From contig JAFDVQ010000006.1 in assembly GCA_018268915.1 (NCBI GenBank), positions 806,001-870,000 on the forward strand: a DNA stretch of 64,000 bases, given 5' to 3'. The notes under the pieces were generated by a model. That model was not told the DNA's origin and did no database searches. It was given only the letters and a program-made list of their open reading frames with translations. Positions 52,195-60,215 of this stretch are shown here, one piece after another (position 1 is the stretch's first letter; each line of letters starts with the position of its first letter). This DNA comes from Acidobacteriota bacterium (GTDB taxonomy: Bacteria; Acidobacteriota; Terriglobia; Terriglobales; Acidobacteriaceae). The position numbers were made by a program, and so were the translations under genes.

Positions 52195-54603
52195 ATGATT
52201 CGGCGTGATTTCATCAAATTGGCGGGCGCATCAGTAGCGGCAAGCGCGCTCTCGAATGCTGCAGCGGGAGCACAGGAAGGGCTCAATCCCGGACGAAAGG
52301 TTTTGCCGATCAATCGTGGCTGGCGATTCCACCCGGCGAAGGTAGATGGTGCGGAAGCGATCAACTTCGACGATTCGAAGTTTCAGCGCGTGGTGATTCC
52401 ACACACAAACGTCAAACTTCCATGGCACAACTTCGATGACAAAGATTACGAGTTCGTGTCGACGTATCGGAAGCGGTTCCGATTCCCGAAGGGAGCAGAG
52501 GGTAAGCGCGTCTTTGTGGATTTTGAAGGAGTGATGACCGCATCCACTGTGTGGATCAACGGGCGGCTGCTTGGAAGCTATCGGGGAGGCTTCACACCCT
52601 TTTCGTTTGAGCTGACCAAGGATCTGCACCGCGACGCGGAGAACGTTCTGGTCGTTCAAGTCGATTCGACTGAGCGGGAAGACATACCTCCATTCGGATA
52701 TGAGATCGACTACATGACCTTCGGCGGGATCTATCGCGAGGTCAATCTTCGCGTTGTGCCGGATAACTATATCGACAACATCTTTGTGCGACCTAAGGAC
52801 GTATTAGGCCACCCAACTGTTGATGTGAGTTGTTTTATTGCGGGCGAGGATCGCGGCGCAGGTGCGCTCTCGCTCGAGATAGATCTCCGTGACGGCGAGA
52901 GGACAATCGGAAAGGGCTCTGGAAGACTTGAACGTGCCGCCGAGCCGAGCCAGGATACTGGCCTCGATCCCTATGCCGACGCTTCGCCGTATGCCACGAC
53001 TCAAACTCTGAAAGACACCGCGCGCACGGTCGTGACAATTTCAGATTTGCAGAATGTGAAGCTCTGGGAGCTTGATGCGCCAAAGCTCTACACGGTACAT
53101 GTGAAGCTTCTGCGTGCCGGAAAAGTTGTCGACGAAGATATGCGTCGCATTGGTTTCAGAGATGCTGTGTTCACGGACCATGGTTTTTCCTTGAATGGCA
53201 AGATCATCAAGCTACGCGGCCTGGATCGGCATCAGACTTTTCCTTTCGTAGGCCAGGCAATGCCGGCCCGAGTGCAGAGAAAAGATGCGGACATTCTACG
53301 AAAAGATCTGCATTGCAATATCGTGCGTACTTCGCACTATCCTCAATCTCGCCACTTCCTTGATCGATGCGACGAGATTGGTCTGCTGGTTCTCGAGGAA
53401 ATTCCGGGATGGCAGCACATTGGCGACGAGAGCTGGCAGAAGGTCGCGATCGACAATGTCGGCCGGATGATTCGCCGTGACTGGAATCGTCCGTCGATCA
53501 TTCTCTGGGGAGTACGTATCAACGAGTCGCGCGACAACCATGATTTCTACACAAAGACAAATGCGCTCGCGCATGCGTTGGATGATTCACGTCAAACCGG
53601 TGGGATCCGATATTTCCAGGAATCCGAGTTTCTCGAAGATGTGTTCACGATGAACGACTTCGGATTCCCATTGAAACCGCCGAACCACCCGCGTTATCTG
53701 AATACGGAGTTCGTGGGGCACACTTTCCCGACTAAGATGACCGACGACGATGAACGACTTCGCGAGCATACGCTCCGCCATGCGCGCATTCATAATCAGC
53801 TTGCGTCTGACCCGCAGTATGCGGGAGGCATCGGGTGGTGCGCATTCGACTACAACACTCACGCGAATTTCGGATCAGGTGACCGAATCTGCTATCACGG
53901 CGTGACGGACATCTTTCGTGAGCCAAAGCCTGCCGCAGGCTTCTACAAGTCGCAGTGCGATCCGGCTGAGGAGGTTGTACTTGAGCCCGCCTTTCACTGG
54001 GCTCGCGGCGACGAATCGGTTGGCTTTACGAAGGCGGTGTTCTGCTCGAATTGCGATCACTTGAAGATTCTTGCGCGGGCAGACGGTCTGGAGAGCAACC
54101 CATGGGTGTTAATCGCGGAACTTGACCCGGATCGGGAGGAGTTTGCGCATCTGAAGTACGCACCGTTCGTGCTCGACGTTGAGAAGGCTGACTTCAAAAA
54201 GCTGCGGATCGGTTGGGGCGACCTACGGGCTGAGGGCTATATCGGCGGCAAGCTCGCGATTACCAAAACGCTTTCAGGCAGCGGTGTTGATCGAAAGTTC
54301 GTTCTGATTCCGGATGATCAGGAGTTGATTGCCGATGGTGCGGACACTACCCGCGTGGTGGTCCGGGTCACGGATGAGTTCGGGGCTGTGCGTACGTACG
54401 CCAACGACCCGATCGTGTTCGAACTGGAAGGGCCGGCTGAGCTGATCGGCGACAATCCCTTCGCCTTGATTGGGGGGCGGTGTGCTGTCTGGGTGCGGGC
54501 CAAAGAAGAAGCTGGTACGGTTCGGCTGAAGGCAAAACATCCCCGCCTGGGTGAGCAGAGTGTCTCGTTCACCGTGAAGGCGGCTGAGGCTGAAGAAGTC
54601 TAA
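52195..54603 (+). CDS. Tat-exported glycoside hydrolase family 2 protein
   Basis: An 802-residue GH2 enzyme (beta-galactosidase, beta-glucuronidase or beta-mannosidase type). A twin-arginine signal (RRDFIKLAGASVAASAL) is followed by a sugar-binding jelly-roll (GWRFHPAKVDG to YRGGFTPFSFELT), an immunoglobulin-like domain, and a TIM barrel with LRGLDRHQTFPFVGQ and WGVRINES carrying the acid/base E444, then NTEFVGH with the nucleophile E505. The C-terminal part adds GH2 C-terminal domains, the last one immunoglobulin-like (DTTRVVVRVTDEFGAV). ATG 52195 follows a good AGGGGAAGG. The combination of periplasmic GH2 and an outer-membrane receptor implies glycan breakdown after import. The bond cleaved is not predictable. 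Confidence 0.92.
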   Translation: MIRRDFIKLAGASVAASALSNAAAGAQEGLNPGRKVLPINRGWRFHPAKVDGAEAINFDDSKFQRVVIPHTNVKLPWHNFDDKDYEFVSTYRKRFRFPKGAEGKRVFVDFEGVMTASTVWINGRLLGSYRGGFTPFSFELTKDLHRDAENVLVVQVDSTEREDIPPFGYEIDYMTFGGIYREVNLRVVPDNYIDNIFVRPKDVLGHPTVDVSCFIAGEDRGAGALSLEIDLRDGERTIGKGSGRLERAAEPSQDTGLDPYADASPYATTQTLKDTARTVVTISDLQNVKLWELDAPKLYTVHVKLLRAGKVVDEDMRRIGFRDAVFTDHGFSLNGKIIKLRGLDRHQTFPFVGQAMPARVQRKDADILRKDLHCNIVRTSHYPQSRHFLDRCDEIGLLVLEEIPGWQHIGDESWQKVAIDNVGRMIRRDWNRPSIILWGVRINESRDNHDFYTKTNALAHALDDSRQTGGIRYFQESEFLEDVFTMNDFGFPLKPPNHPRYLNTEFVGHTFPTKMTDDDERLREHTLRHARIHNQLASDPQYAGGIGWCAFDYNTHANFGSGDRICYHGVTDIFREPKPAAGFYKSQCDPAEEVVLEPAFHWARGDESVGFTKAVFCSNCDHLKILARADGLESNPWVLIAELDPDREEFAHLKYAPFVLDVEKADFKKLRIGWGDLRAEGYIGGKLAITKTLSGSGVDRKFVLIPDDQELIADGADTTRVVVRVTDEFGAVRTYANDPIVFELEGPAELIGDNPFALIGGRCAVWVRAKEEAGTVRLKAKHPRLGEQSVSFTVKAAEAEEV

Positions 54604-54628
54604 GGCTGAGAAGCGAGCTTGAAGATTC

Positions 54629-54722
54629 TGGCGGAGAGAGGGGGATTCGAACCCCCGATAGAGGTTTTAGCCCCTATAACGGTTTAGCAAACCGCCGCCT
54701 TCAGCCTCTCGGCCATCTCTCC
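54629..54722 (-). tRNA. tRNA-Ser (anticodon GCU)
   Basis: Reading the minus strand, a 7-bp acceptor stem GGAGAGA/TCTCTCC, a D arm, an anticodon stem CGGTTT/AAACCG enclosing GCT, a long variable arm typical of serine tRNA, the T arm with GGTTCGAATCC, discriminator G and an encoded CCA are all visible. GCU reads AGC and AGU codons. Confidence 0.97.
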
Positions 54723-54782
54723 GTGCTCAGTCTGGATTATAGCGGAAATCAGGGTTTGTCCTGCAGAAGCAAATTTCGAAAG

Positions 54783-54815
54783 GCCGCGCCTCGTAACATC
54801 CTCAGGAGGCGCGGC
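54783..54815 (-). terminator. Terminator hairpin after ppa
   Basis: A perfect 10-bp GC-rich stem (54783-54792 with 54806-54815) closes a 13-base loop 18 bases past the ppa stop. In the leftward direction it is followed by CTTTCGAAATTT, a T-rich but broken tail. Confidence 0.65.
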
Positions 54816-54832
54816 TTCCAAACTTCAGATCT

Positions 54833-55414
54833 CTACTTAGCGGCTACCTTCTGCTTGACAGCTACGGGCTTGAGCTTGGATTCCTCGCTTTTGTGCCCTT
54901 CCTCGAAGAGCTTGGCCGCTCGGACGACACGATCGCGGGCGTAAGCGGCATCGTGCCAGCCCTTGATCTCTACGCGCTTGCCTTCAAGGTCCTTATATAT
55001 AGAGAAGAAGTGCGTGATTTCCTTGAGCATGTGCGGATAGATATCGGTGTAGTTCCAGACATTGGTGTAGCGGGGGTTGTTTTTCCCGACGGCGAGAACT
55101 TTCTCGTCGAGTGTGCCCTGGTCGAGCATCTCGAGGAGGCCGATGGGACGGACTTCGTGAACACATCCAGGGAACGTGGAGTGAGGGACGAGCACCAGGA
55201 CGTCGAGCGGGTCGCCATCATCGCTGAGAGTGGAAGGTATAAAGCCGTAGTCGCCGGGGTAGTGCACGGGTGAGTGCAGATTGCGGTCGAGCTTAAAGAC
55301 GTGCAGCTGCTTGTCGTACTCGAACTTGTTTGTACCGTCTTTAGGGATCTCGATGACGGCCCGGAAGACCTCAGGCGAGCGGTCACCGATGGGGAGCTCC
55401 AAATAATTAACCAT
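54833..55414 (-). CDS. ppa: Inorganic pyrophosphatase
   Basis: A 193-residue family I pyrophosphatase that hydrolyses pyrophosphate in the cytoplasm and drives biosynthetic reactions forward. Markers are AVIEIPKDGTNKFEYDK near the N-terminus, HYPGDYGFIPST and the signature DGDPLDVLV (66-74) with metal-binding Asp residues, then EVRPIGLLEM and GKNNPRYTNV. The C-terminal tail is Lys-rich and slightly longer than in E. coli. A GC-rich terminator hairpin follows its end, and the divergent purS gene begins 182 bases upstream. Identity is very secure. Confidence 0.96.
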   Translation of the reverse strand: MVNYLELPIGDRSPEVFRAVIEIPKDGTNKFEYDKQLHVFKLDRNLHSPVHYPGDYGFIPSTLSDDGDPLDVLVLVPHSTFPGCVHEVRPIGLLEMLDQGTLDEKVLAVGKNNPRYTNVWNYTDIYPHMLKEITHFFSIYKDLEGKRVEIKGWHDAAYARDRVVRAAKLFEEGHKSEESKLKPVAVKQKVAAK

Positions 55415-55595
55415 TCTGTTTCTACATCCTCTCGGGGTTGTGTTCGGCAGGTAGAGGGAACCGGAAATAGATTAGATGCGCGGAGCAAGTTGCGCTTTTT
55501 GCAACTTGAGAGGGACCCTGGAGGGTGCCATGAAGGGAGCCACCTACCGGGCGAGGCACTAACCAGGCACCACCTGAACTATATAATCACGGAAG

Positions 55596-55841
55596 ATGAA
55601 GGCGCATGTCTACGTTACGCTGAAGACCTCGGTCCTCGATCCTCAGGGCCAGACCATCCACAATGCTTTGCGCAAGATCGGCTTTTCGGATGTCGCGGCG
55701 GTGCGCCAGGGAAAGTATTTTGCCCTGTCTCTTGCCGATGGACTTGACCAGCAGACGGCGCGGACACAGGTCGAGCGGATCGCAAAGGAAGTCCTGACGA
55801 ATCCCGTGATCGAAGAGTTCACCTATCGAATTGATGAGTAG
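55596..55841 (+). CDS. purS: FGAM synthase subunit PurS
   Basis: An 81-residue small subunit of three-part phosphoribosylformylglycinamidine synthase, which supports ammonia channelling between PurQ and PurL. It matches the family throughout: KAHVYVTLKTSVLDPQGQTI, IHNALRKIGFSDVAAVRQGK and VLTNPVIEEFTYRID. Full length is typical (80-85). It is usually followed by purQ or purL, but here 523 bases of non-coding DNA and then a leftward gene follow, so purQ and purL lie elsewhere. purM and purN are at 4.0-5.8 kb. Identity is secure; isolation is unusual. Confidence 0.93.
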   Translation: MKAHVYVTLKTSVLDPQGQTIHNALRKIGFSDVAAVRQGKYFALSLADGLDQQTARTQVERIAKEVLTNPVIEEFTYRIDE

Positions 55842-56364
55842 TTCTGCTCTCTCCGTCCTGAAGGGCGCGGTTGCGATCACCTCGCGAATCACGTGACCCG
55901 GTCATTGAATCGCTTCGACTGAGTCATGATTTTAGTAAAATATTCAAAATAGACCACTTAGCTGTATATTCCTCAAAACAATAGGTTTGAGTCAATGCGT
56001 TTCAGGCGCTCTCGAGCCTAAGTCTGCTGCAAATAAAACGACTGAAACAGCTTATGCCTTTCCGGCGGAGAGGCCTCCAGCAGGCTGAGGGAGCAGTACA
56101 TAGCCGACAGTGTTCCGGTTTAGCAACGATTTTATGCAGATAATAGATTCTGAACAACTTACGCAGACGGTAATTGAAAACAAAACACTTAGGCATGCTT
56201 GGGGCCCCGGTCACGGTTGGGGCCCTCCTTTCTGCCCCTCAGAACACATTCGCCTGCAGCAACAAGCGTTGATTCAAGCATAGACGTTTTGATCAAACAG
56301 CCTGCAAATTGGCTGCAGTTTGCTCCGCCTGCAAAAGGCCAAGAGCGACTGGGAGGGTTGGAAG
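55842..56364. other. 523-bp non-coding stretch after purS
   Basis: No gene is supported. The first 150 bases after about 55920 are AT-rich. GGGCCCC (56202-56208) pairs with GGGGCCC (56219-56225) to form a 7-bp hairpin followed by TCCTTTCT, a possible rightward terminator for purS, although it lies far from the stop. No RNA gene or attachment site was recognised. Confidence 0.35.
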
Positions 56365-57144
56365 TCACAAGAGAGGCAGTTGGGTAGGGACGCCAGGACC
56401 GATCCAATGAAGTCGGTCCCTGAGCTGAGCGGCGGCGAAGGATTGGTCAATGACTTCACGAGATTCAGAGAAGTGCTTCCATCCTTCGAAGTGGACGGGG
56501 ACGATGGCAGCCTTCGGGAGAGCCCGGGCGAATCGGATGGCTTCTTCGGCGGTGAAGGTCAGGTGCGAGTCGACGATTGGAATTCTCGCGGCTCCCAGGA
56601 AGAGGACCGCGACGGCGATGGACGGGAAGCGCTGGATGACTTCCTCAACTCCGTCGAACCATACGGTATCGCCAGAGATGTAGATGGCGTGTGCCGGTTC
56701 TTCGAGCAGGTGAAGAACGAAGCCGATCACCGGGCCGCGGTCGGCATAGGCGGGACCGTGACGCGCGGGTGTGGCCGTGATCCGAATGGTGCGCTTGTCG
56801 GGCGTTGTGAGGTCGAGGTGTTCCCAAGCCTGAAGTCCTGTTGCGTTCCCACCAAGCTGTTCTGCTCCTAGGAGGGTCGTGATTACACGAGGGACAGACG
56901 GGAGAAACTGACGGCCGGAATTGTCCAGGTTGTCGAAGTGGTGGTGATGGCTGAGGAGGATGGCATCTACCCGGCCCAAGGCACCGGGGCTGACTGCGGG
57001 GCCTGCGGTCTTGGTCAACGTCACGGTACCGTAGTTGATCTCGCTCCCAGCAGGATCGAAGGTTGGATCAGTGAGGAATCGCAATCCACCGAATTCGAGG
57101 AGGAGACAAGGTCCCCCCAGATAGGTCACCGTTAGAAGCCTCAT
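56365..57144 (-). CDS. MBL-fold metallo-hydrolase, UlaG-like
   Basis: A 259-residue cytoplasmic metallo-beta-lactamase-fold protein of the UlaG/RomA-like type. The first metal motif is HHHFDN rather than the usual HxHxDH, with Asn in place of the last His. Other motifs are FLTDPTFDPAG, GPVIGFVLHLL, YISGDTVWFDGVEE with the bridging Asp, and VPVHFEGWKHFSES. Length is typical for this group. The substrate is unknown: relatives act on lactones, phospholipids or N-acyl compounds. ATG 57144 starts directly with the first beta strand. It is a single gene facing purS, with a short gap to the divergent secreted protein. Confidence 0.8.
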   Translation of the reverse strand: MRLLTVTYLGGPCLLLEFGGLRFLTDPTFDPAGSEINYGTVTLTKTAGPAVSPGALGRVDAILLSHHHHFDNLDNSGRQFLPSVPRVITTLLGAEQLGGNATGLQAWEHLDLTTPDKRTIRITATPARHGPAYADRGPVIGFVLHLLEEPAHAIYISGDTVWFDGVEEVIQRFPSIAVAVLFLGAARIPIVDSHLTFTAEEAIRFARALPKAAIVPVHFEGWKHFSESREVIDQSFAAAQLRDRLHWIGPGVPTQLPLL

Positions 57145-57327
57145 GGCTTAGAGATTCAGGGCGCCGGCGATAGGCGCACGAAGTTTCACACAGGACGGCC
57201 AAGCGTCGGATGCGAAGGCAGCACCTTGCCGCGAGTCGAAATCCGGCAGCGTGAGATGATTCTGCAAAAATCTGTTGGCGCTTCCGAACCCGATTGAAGG
57301 TAATATCTCTGCAGGATTTTCCTGACA

Positions 57328-59802
57328 ATGATTCCCCTATCGGTGTTGCAGATGGCAGTTTGTGCCTTGCGGTGTGTTCGTCGGGTGCGTATCGAGTGCG
57401 GTCAGCTCCTTTTTATCTGCCTGGCAGCAGCGAGCGTGACGGCAGGTTCAGCTCAGGACGTGACTACCTGGCACAACGATATTGCGCGGACGGGAACGCA
57501 GACAAAAGAGACCGTGCTGACGCCGGCGAATGTGAATTCGCAGCAGTTTGGAAAAGTCTTCAGTTTCGCTGTTGTTGGCGACGTGTACGCTCAGCCGCTT
57601 TATCTTTCGCAGTACGTCATGGGCGACGGCGTTGCGCACAACGTGCTGATCGTGGCGACAGCGCAAGATTACATCTACGCGTTCGATGCCGACGGCAACA
57701 ACCCTGCGCAGGGATACCTATGGCGGGATTCGCTGCTCGGTTCGGGAGAGACCTGGGCTCTGGCTTCCGACGTCAGCACGGTCGATATAAATCCGAACAT
57801 CGGAATCATTGGTACGCCCGTGATCGACCGGACAAAAGGGGCGGTCTATGTCGTTGCCAAGTCAAAGAACGTGAGCGGAGGAAGTCCGGTGTTCTGCCAG
57901 CGCCTGCACGCCCTCAACATTGCAGATGGCACAGAGATGCTGAATGGGCCAACGCTGATTGCGGCCGAGGTGCCGGGCACAGGTAATGGAGGAACGACGG
58001 TCGCGTTCGATTCGATGTTGCAGAATCAGCGGGCTGCCTTATTGCTTGCGCCAACACCGGGAGTTGGGAGCGGCAACTCAGTATTCATTGCCTGGGGATC
58101 GCACGGCGACAAGGGCGACTACCACGGCTGGATTATGGCTTACGATGCCTCCGACATCTCGCAGCAGATGGGCGCATGGACCTCTACGCCGAATGGCGAT
58201 GGAGGCGGCGTGTGGATGAGCGGCGGAGGAACTTCCTCCGATGGCAGCGGTAATATTTTTGCGGCATCTGGAAACGGCCTCTTCGATGCCAATGTGAGCG
58301 GAAGCGACTTTGGGGACAGTGCGTTTCGACTTACGCTTTCAGGGACGGGTTTTGCGGTTGCAGATTCGTTCACTCCAGCGAACCAGTTGAGCCTGGATAC
58401 GGGTGACCACGATATGGGCATGAGTGCGGTGCTGCTGATGCCAACGCAAACGGGACCATTGCCGCATCTCGCCATGACGTCGGACAAGAACGGGACGATC
58501 TATCTTTTGAATCGCGATGCGATGGGTGGATTCGACACGCCGACAAATAGTTCGTTGCAGACTCTAGTCACGGGTTATCACATACACTCGAGTGCTGCTT
58601 TCTTCAACAACACACTTTATCTCGGACTCGACAATGGACCACTTCAGTCCTGGACGCTGAATCCGGCAACTGATCAGCTGGTGAGCAAGTCTGCGAGCAA
58701 TACGATCTTTACGACTCCGGCTTACAGCGGGGGCGGAGGAACGCCAAGCATTTCGGCGAACGGAACCAACAACGGAATTGCGTGGATGATTCAGGACACG
58801 CAGTACAACTCTGGTCCAGCAATACTGCATGCTTACAACGCCGGTGACCTAACGCAGGAACTCTACAACAGCCAGCAGGCGGCGAACGGCCGCGACACTG
58901 CGGCAATTGCAGTCAAGTTCACGACACCGACCATTGCGAACGGAAAGGTGTATGTGGGCGGACGCAATGCGGTGACGGTGTACGGAGGGCTGAGCGTCTA
59001 CTCGCTTCCTGCCTCCACCCCTTCGATTCAGCCGGCATCGGGAACATACGCGGGCCCTCAGACCGTGACGATCACGGATGCCACGCCGAATGCTTCGATC
59101 TACTACACGAGCGACGGCACGACTCCAGGAACCAGTTCGATGTTGTACACCGGGCCTATCCAGGTCAACGGTTCACAGACGATCGAAGCCATTGCCATCG
59201 CTCCCGGCACGTCGCAGAGCGAAAAGGCAGTCGCAACGTATACGATCAAGCGCTCGACACAGACGCAGGTCTCTTTGTCGAGTGTGGCGAACATTACGGG
59301 ATTGTTCGTTGACAAGGCGATTGTGGCATCGAACGGTCTGGATGGCTCCGGGCATGCTTTCTCTGCGACCCAGATGGGAAGTACGCTTTCGCCTTTTGGA
59401 GTCAAGTTTTCGCTGGGCACTCCGGGCAAAAACGACATGGTGAGCGGGGTGCGCTCGACGATCATCCCGCTCCCCGCGGGTCCTTTCAACAAGTTGCTGA
59501 TGCTGGGGACAGCTGTCCACAAAGACCTGACCGGGGTGGTGTTCACCGTGACTTACACGGATGGGACCGTGGCACGCTTTACGCAAAATATGAGTCCGTG
59601 GACGTCGTCCAAGAGTCACTCAGGAGAATCGATCGCCTATGCGGGCACCTATTACGACACCAAGTCTGGTGGCCGGGTGAACGCGAAAGTATATCTGTAC
59701 CGCTACTCGTTCACGCTCAACAGCGGTAAGACCGTGAAGAGCGTAACGGTGCCGGCGAATGCGGAAGTTGTGGTCGCGGCGATCTCGATGCTGGTGAACT
59801 GA
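57328..59802 (+). CDS. Secreted PQQ-like beta-propeller protein with chitobiase C-terminal-like domain
   Basis: An 824-residue secreted protein. The signal peptide (LLFICLAAASVTAGSAQ) sits about 28 residues in, after a basic stretch, so the true start may be later. The main part is a beta-propeller (VLIVATAQDYIYAFDADGNN, IYLLNRDAMGG, LYLGLDNGPLQSWTL). Next comes a chitobiase/hexosaminidase C-terminal-type domain (GTYAGPQTVTITDATPNASI to YYTSDGTTPG), then a beta-sandwich tail. No catalytic residues for PQQ-dependent oxidation (Trp motifs, Ca-binding Glu) were picked out, so it is more likely a binding or structural protein. It stands alone, ending eight bases from a small convergent gene. Confidence 0.75.
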   Translation: MIPLSVLQMAVCALRCVRRVRIECGQLLFICLAAASVTAGSAQDVTTWHNDIARTGTQTKETVLTPANVNSQQFGKVFSFAVVGDVYAQPLYLSQYVMGDGVAHNVLIVATAQDYIYAFDADGNNPAQGYLWRDSLLGSGETWALASDVSTVDINPNIGIIGTPVIDRTKGAVYVVAKSKNVSGGSPVFCQRLHALNIADGTEMLNGPTLIAAEVPGTGNGGTTVAFDSMLQNQRAALLLAPTPGVGSGNSVFIAWGSHGDKGDYHGWIMAYDASDISQQMGAWTSTPNGDGGGVWMSGGGTSSDGSGNIFAASGNGLFDANVSGSDFGDSAFRLTLSGTGFAVADSFTPANQLSLDTGDHDMGMSAVLLMPTQTGPLPHLAMTSDKNGTIYLLNRDAMGGFDTPTNSSLQTLVTGYHIHSSAAFFNNTLYLGLDNGPLQSWTLNPATDQLVSKSASNTIFTTPAYSGGGGTPSISANGTNNGIAWMIQDTQYNSGPAILHAYNAGDLTQELYNSQQAANGRDTAAIAVKFTTPTIANGKVYVGGRNAVTVYGGLSVYSLPASTPSIQPASGTYAGPQTVTITDATPNASIYYTSDGTTPGTSSMLYTGPIQVNGSQTIEAIAIAPGTSQSEKAVATYTIKRSTQTQVSLSSVANITGLFVDKAIVASNGLDGSGHAFSATQMGSTLSPFGVKFSLGTPGKNDMVSGVRSTIIPLPAGPFNKLLMLGTAVHKDLTGVVFTVTYTDGTVARFTQNMSPWTSSKSHSGESIAYAGTYYDTKSGGRVNAKVYLYRYSFTLNSGKTVKSVTVPANAEVVVAAISMLVN

Positions 59803-59809
59803 GCAGAGA

Positions 59810-60043
59810 CTAGCGGTGCGGATGGCAGGCGCAGATGATGCCATATCCGCCGTCGGAGAGCTTGTCGACCGCAAATGCGCAGCGATGCGAGCCGGAGGAA
59901 ATGTCGCTCTGATTGAGACGTACGCAATCGACGGCAGCCTGCTCCCTGGTGGAATAGCGTGCCTCTGGAGTTGGGTGCGAGCCGTACTGGATGTTTGTCT
60001 GGGAATTCAGGTCCAGGCCGTAGCTGATTGCATATGCCTTCAT
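59810..60043 (-). CDS. Small protein of unknown function
   Basis: A 77-residue protein, unrecognised. It starts AYAISYGLDLNSQTNIQYGS and ends GGYGIICACHPHR, with three cysteines and several Arg and Ser; no membrane segment or signal peptide. ATG 60043 has GAGGTG about nine bases upstream, which supports it. It resembles short proteins often found near DNA or stress genes only in size. It is convergent with the propeller gene and divergent from glmS. Confidence 0.55.
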   Translation of the reverse strand: MKAYAISYGLDLNSQTNIQYGSHPTPEARYSTREQAAVDCVRLNQSDISSGSHRCAFAVDKLSDGGYGIICACHPHR

Positions 60044-60215
60044 TGCGGGGGCGCACCTCTACATCAAAGATGAATCCCGTTTGGAGAATCTTTACAGATG
60101 AAGCCACTACTCCGAACGACACTTTGGGAATGCCTGTGATGATTACGAATGTTGCAGGGATGTCGCACGGATTGCGGTATCCGTAACCGGATGGCGACTC
60201 GCATAGAATCATGGC

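Noticed and set aside
60044..60215. Possible glmS ribozyme upstream of glmS
   Set aside because: The 172-base leader shows no recognisable ribozyme core, and the class is known mainly from Gram-positive bacteria.
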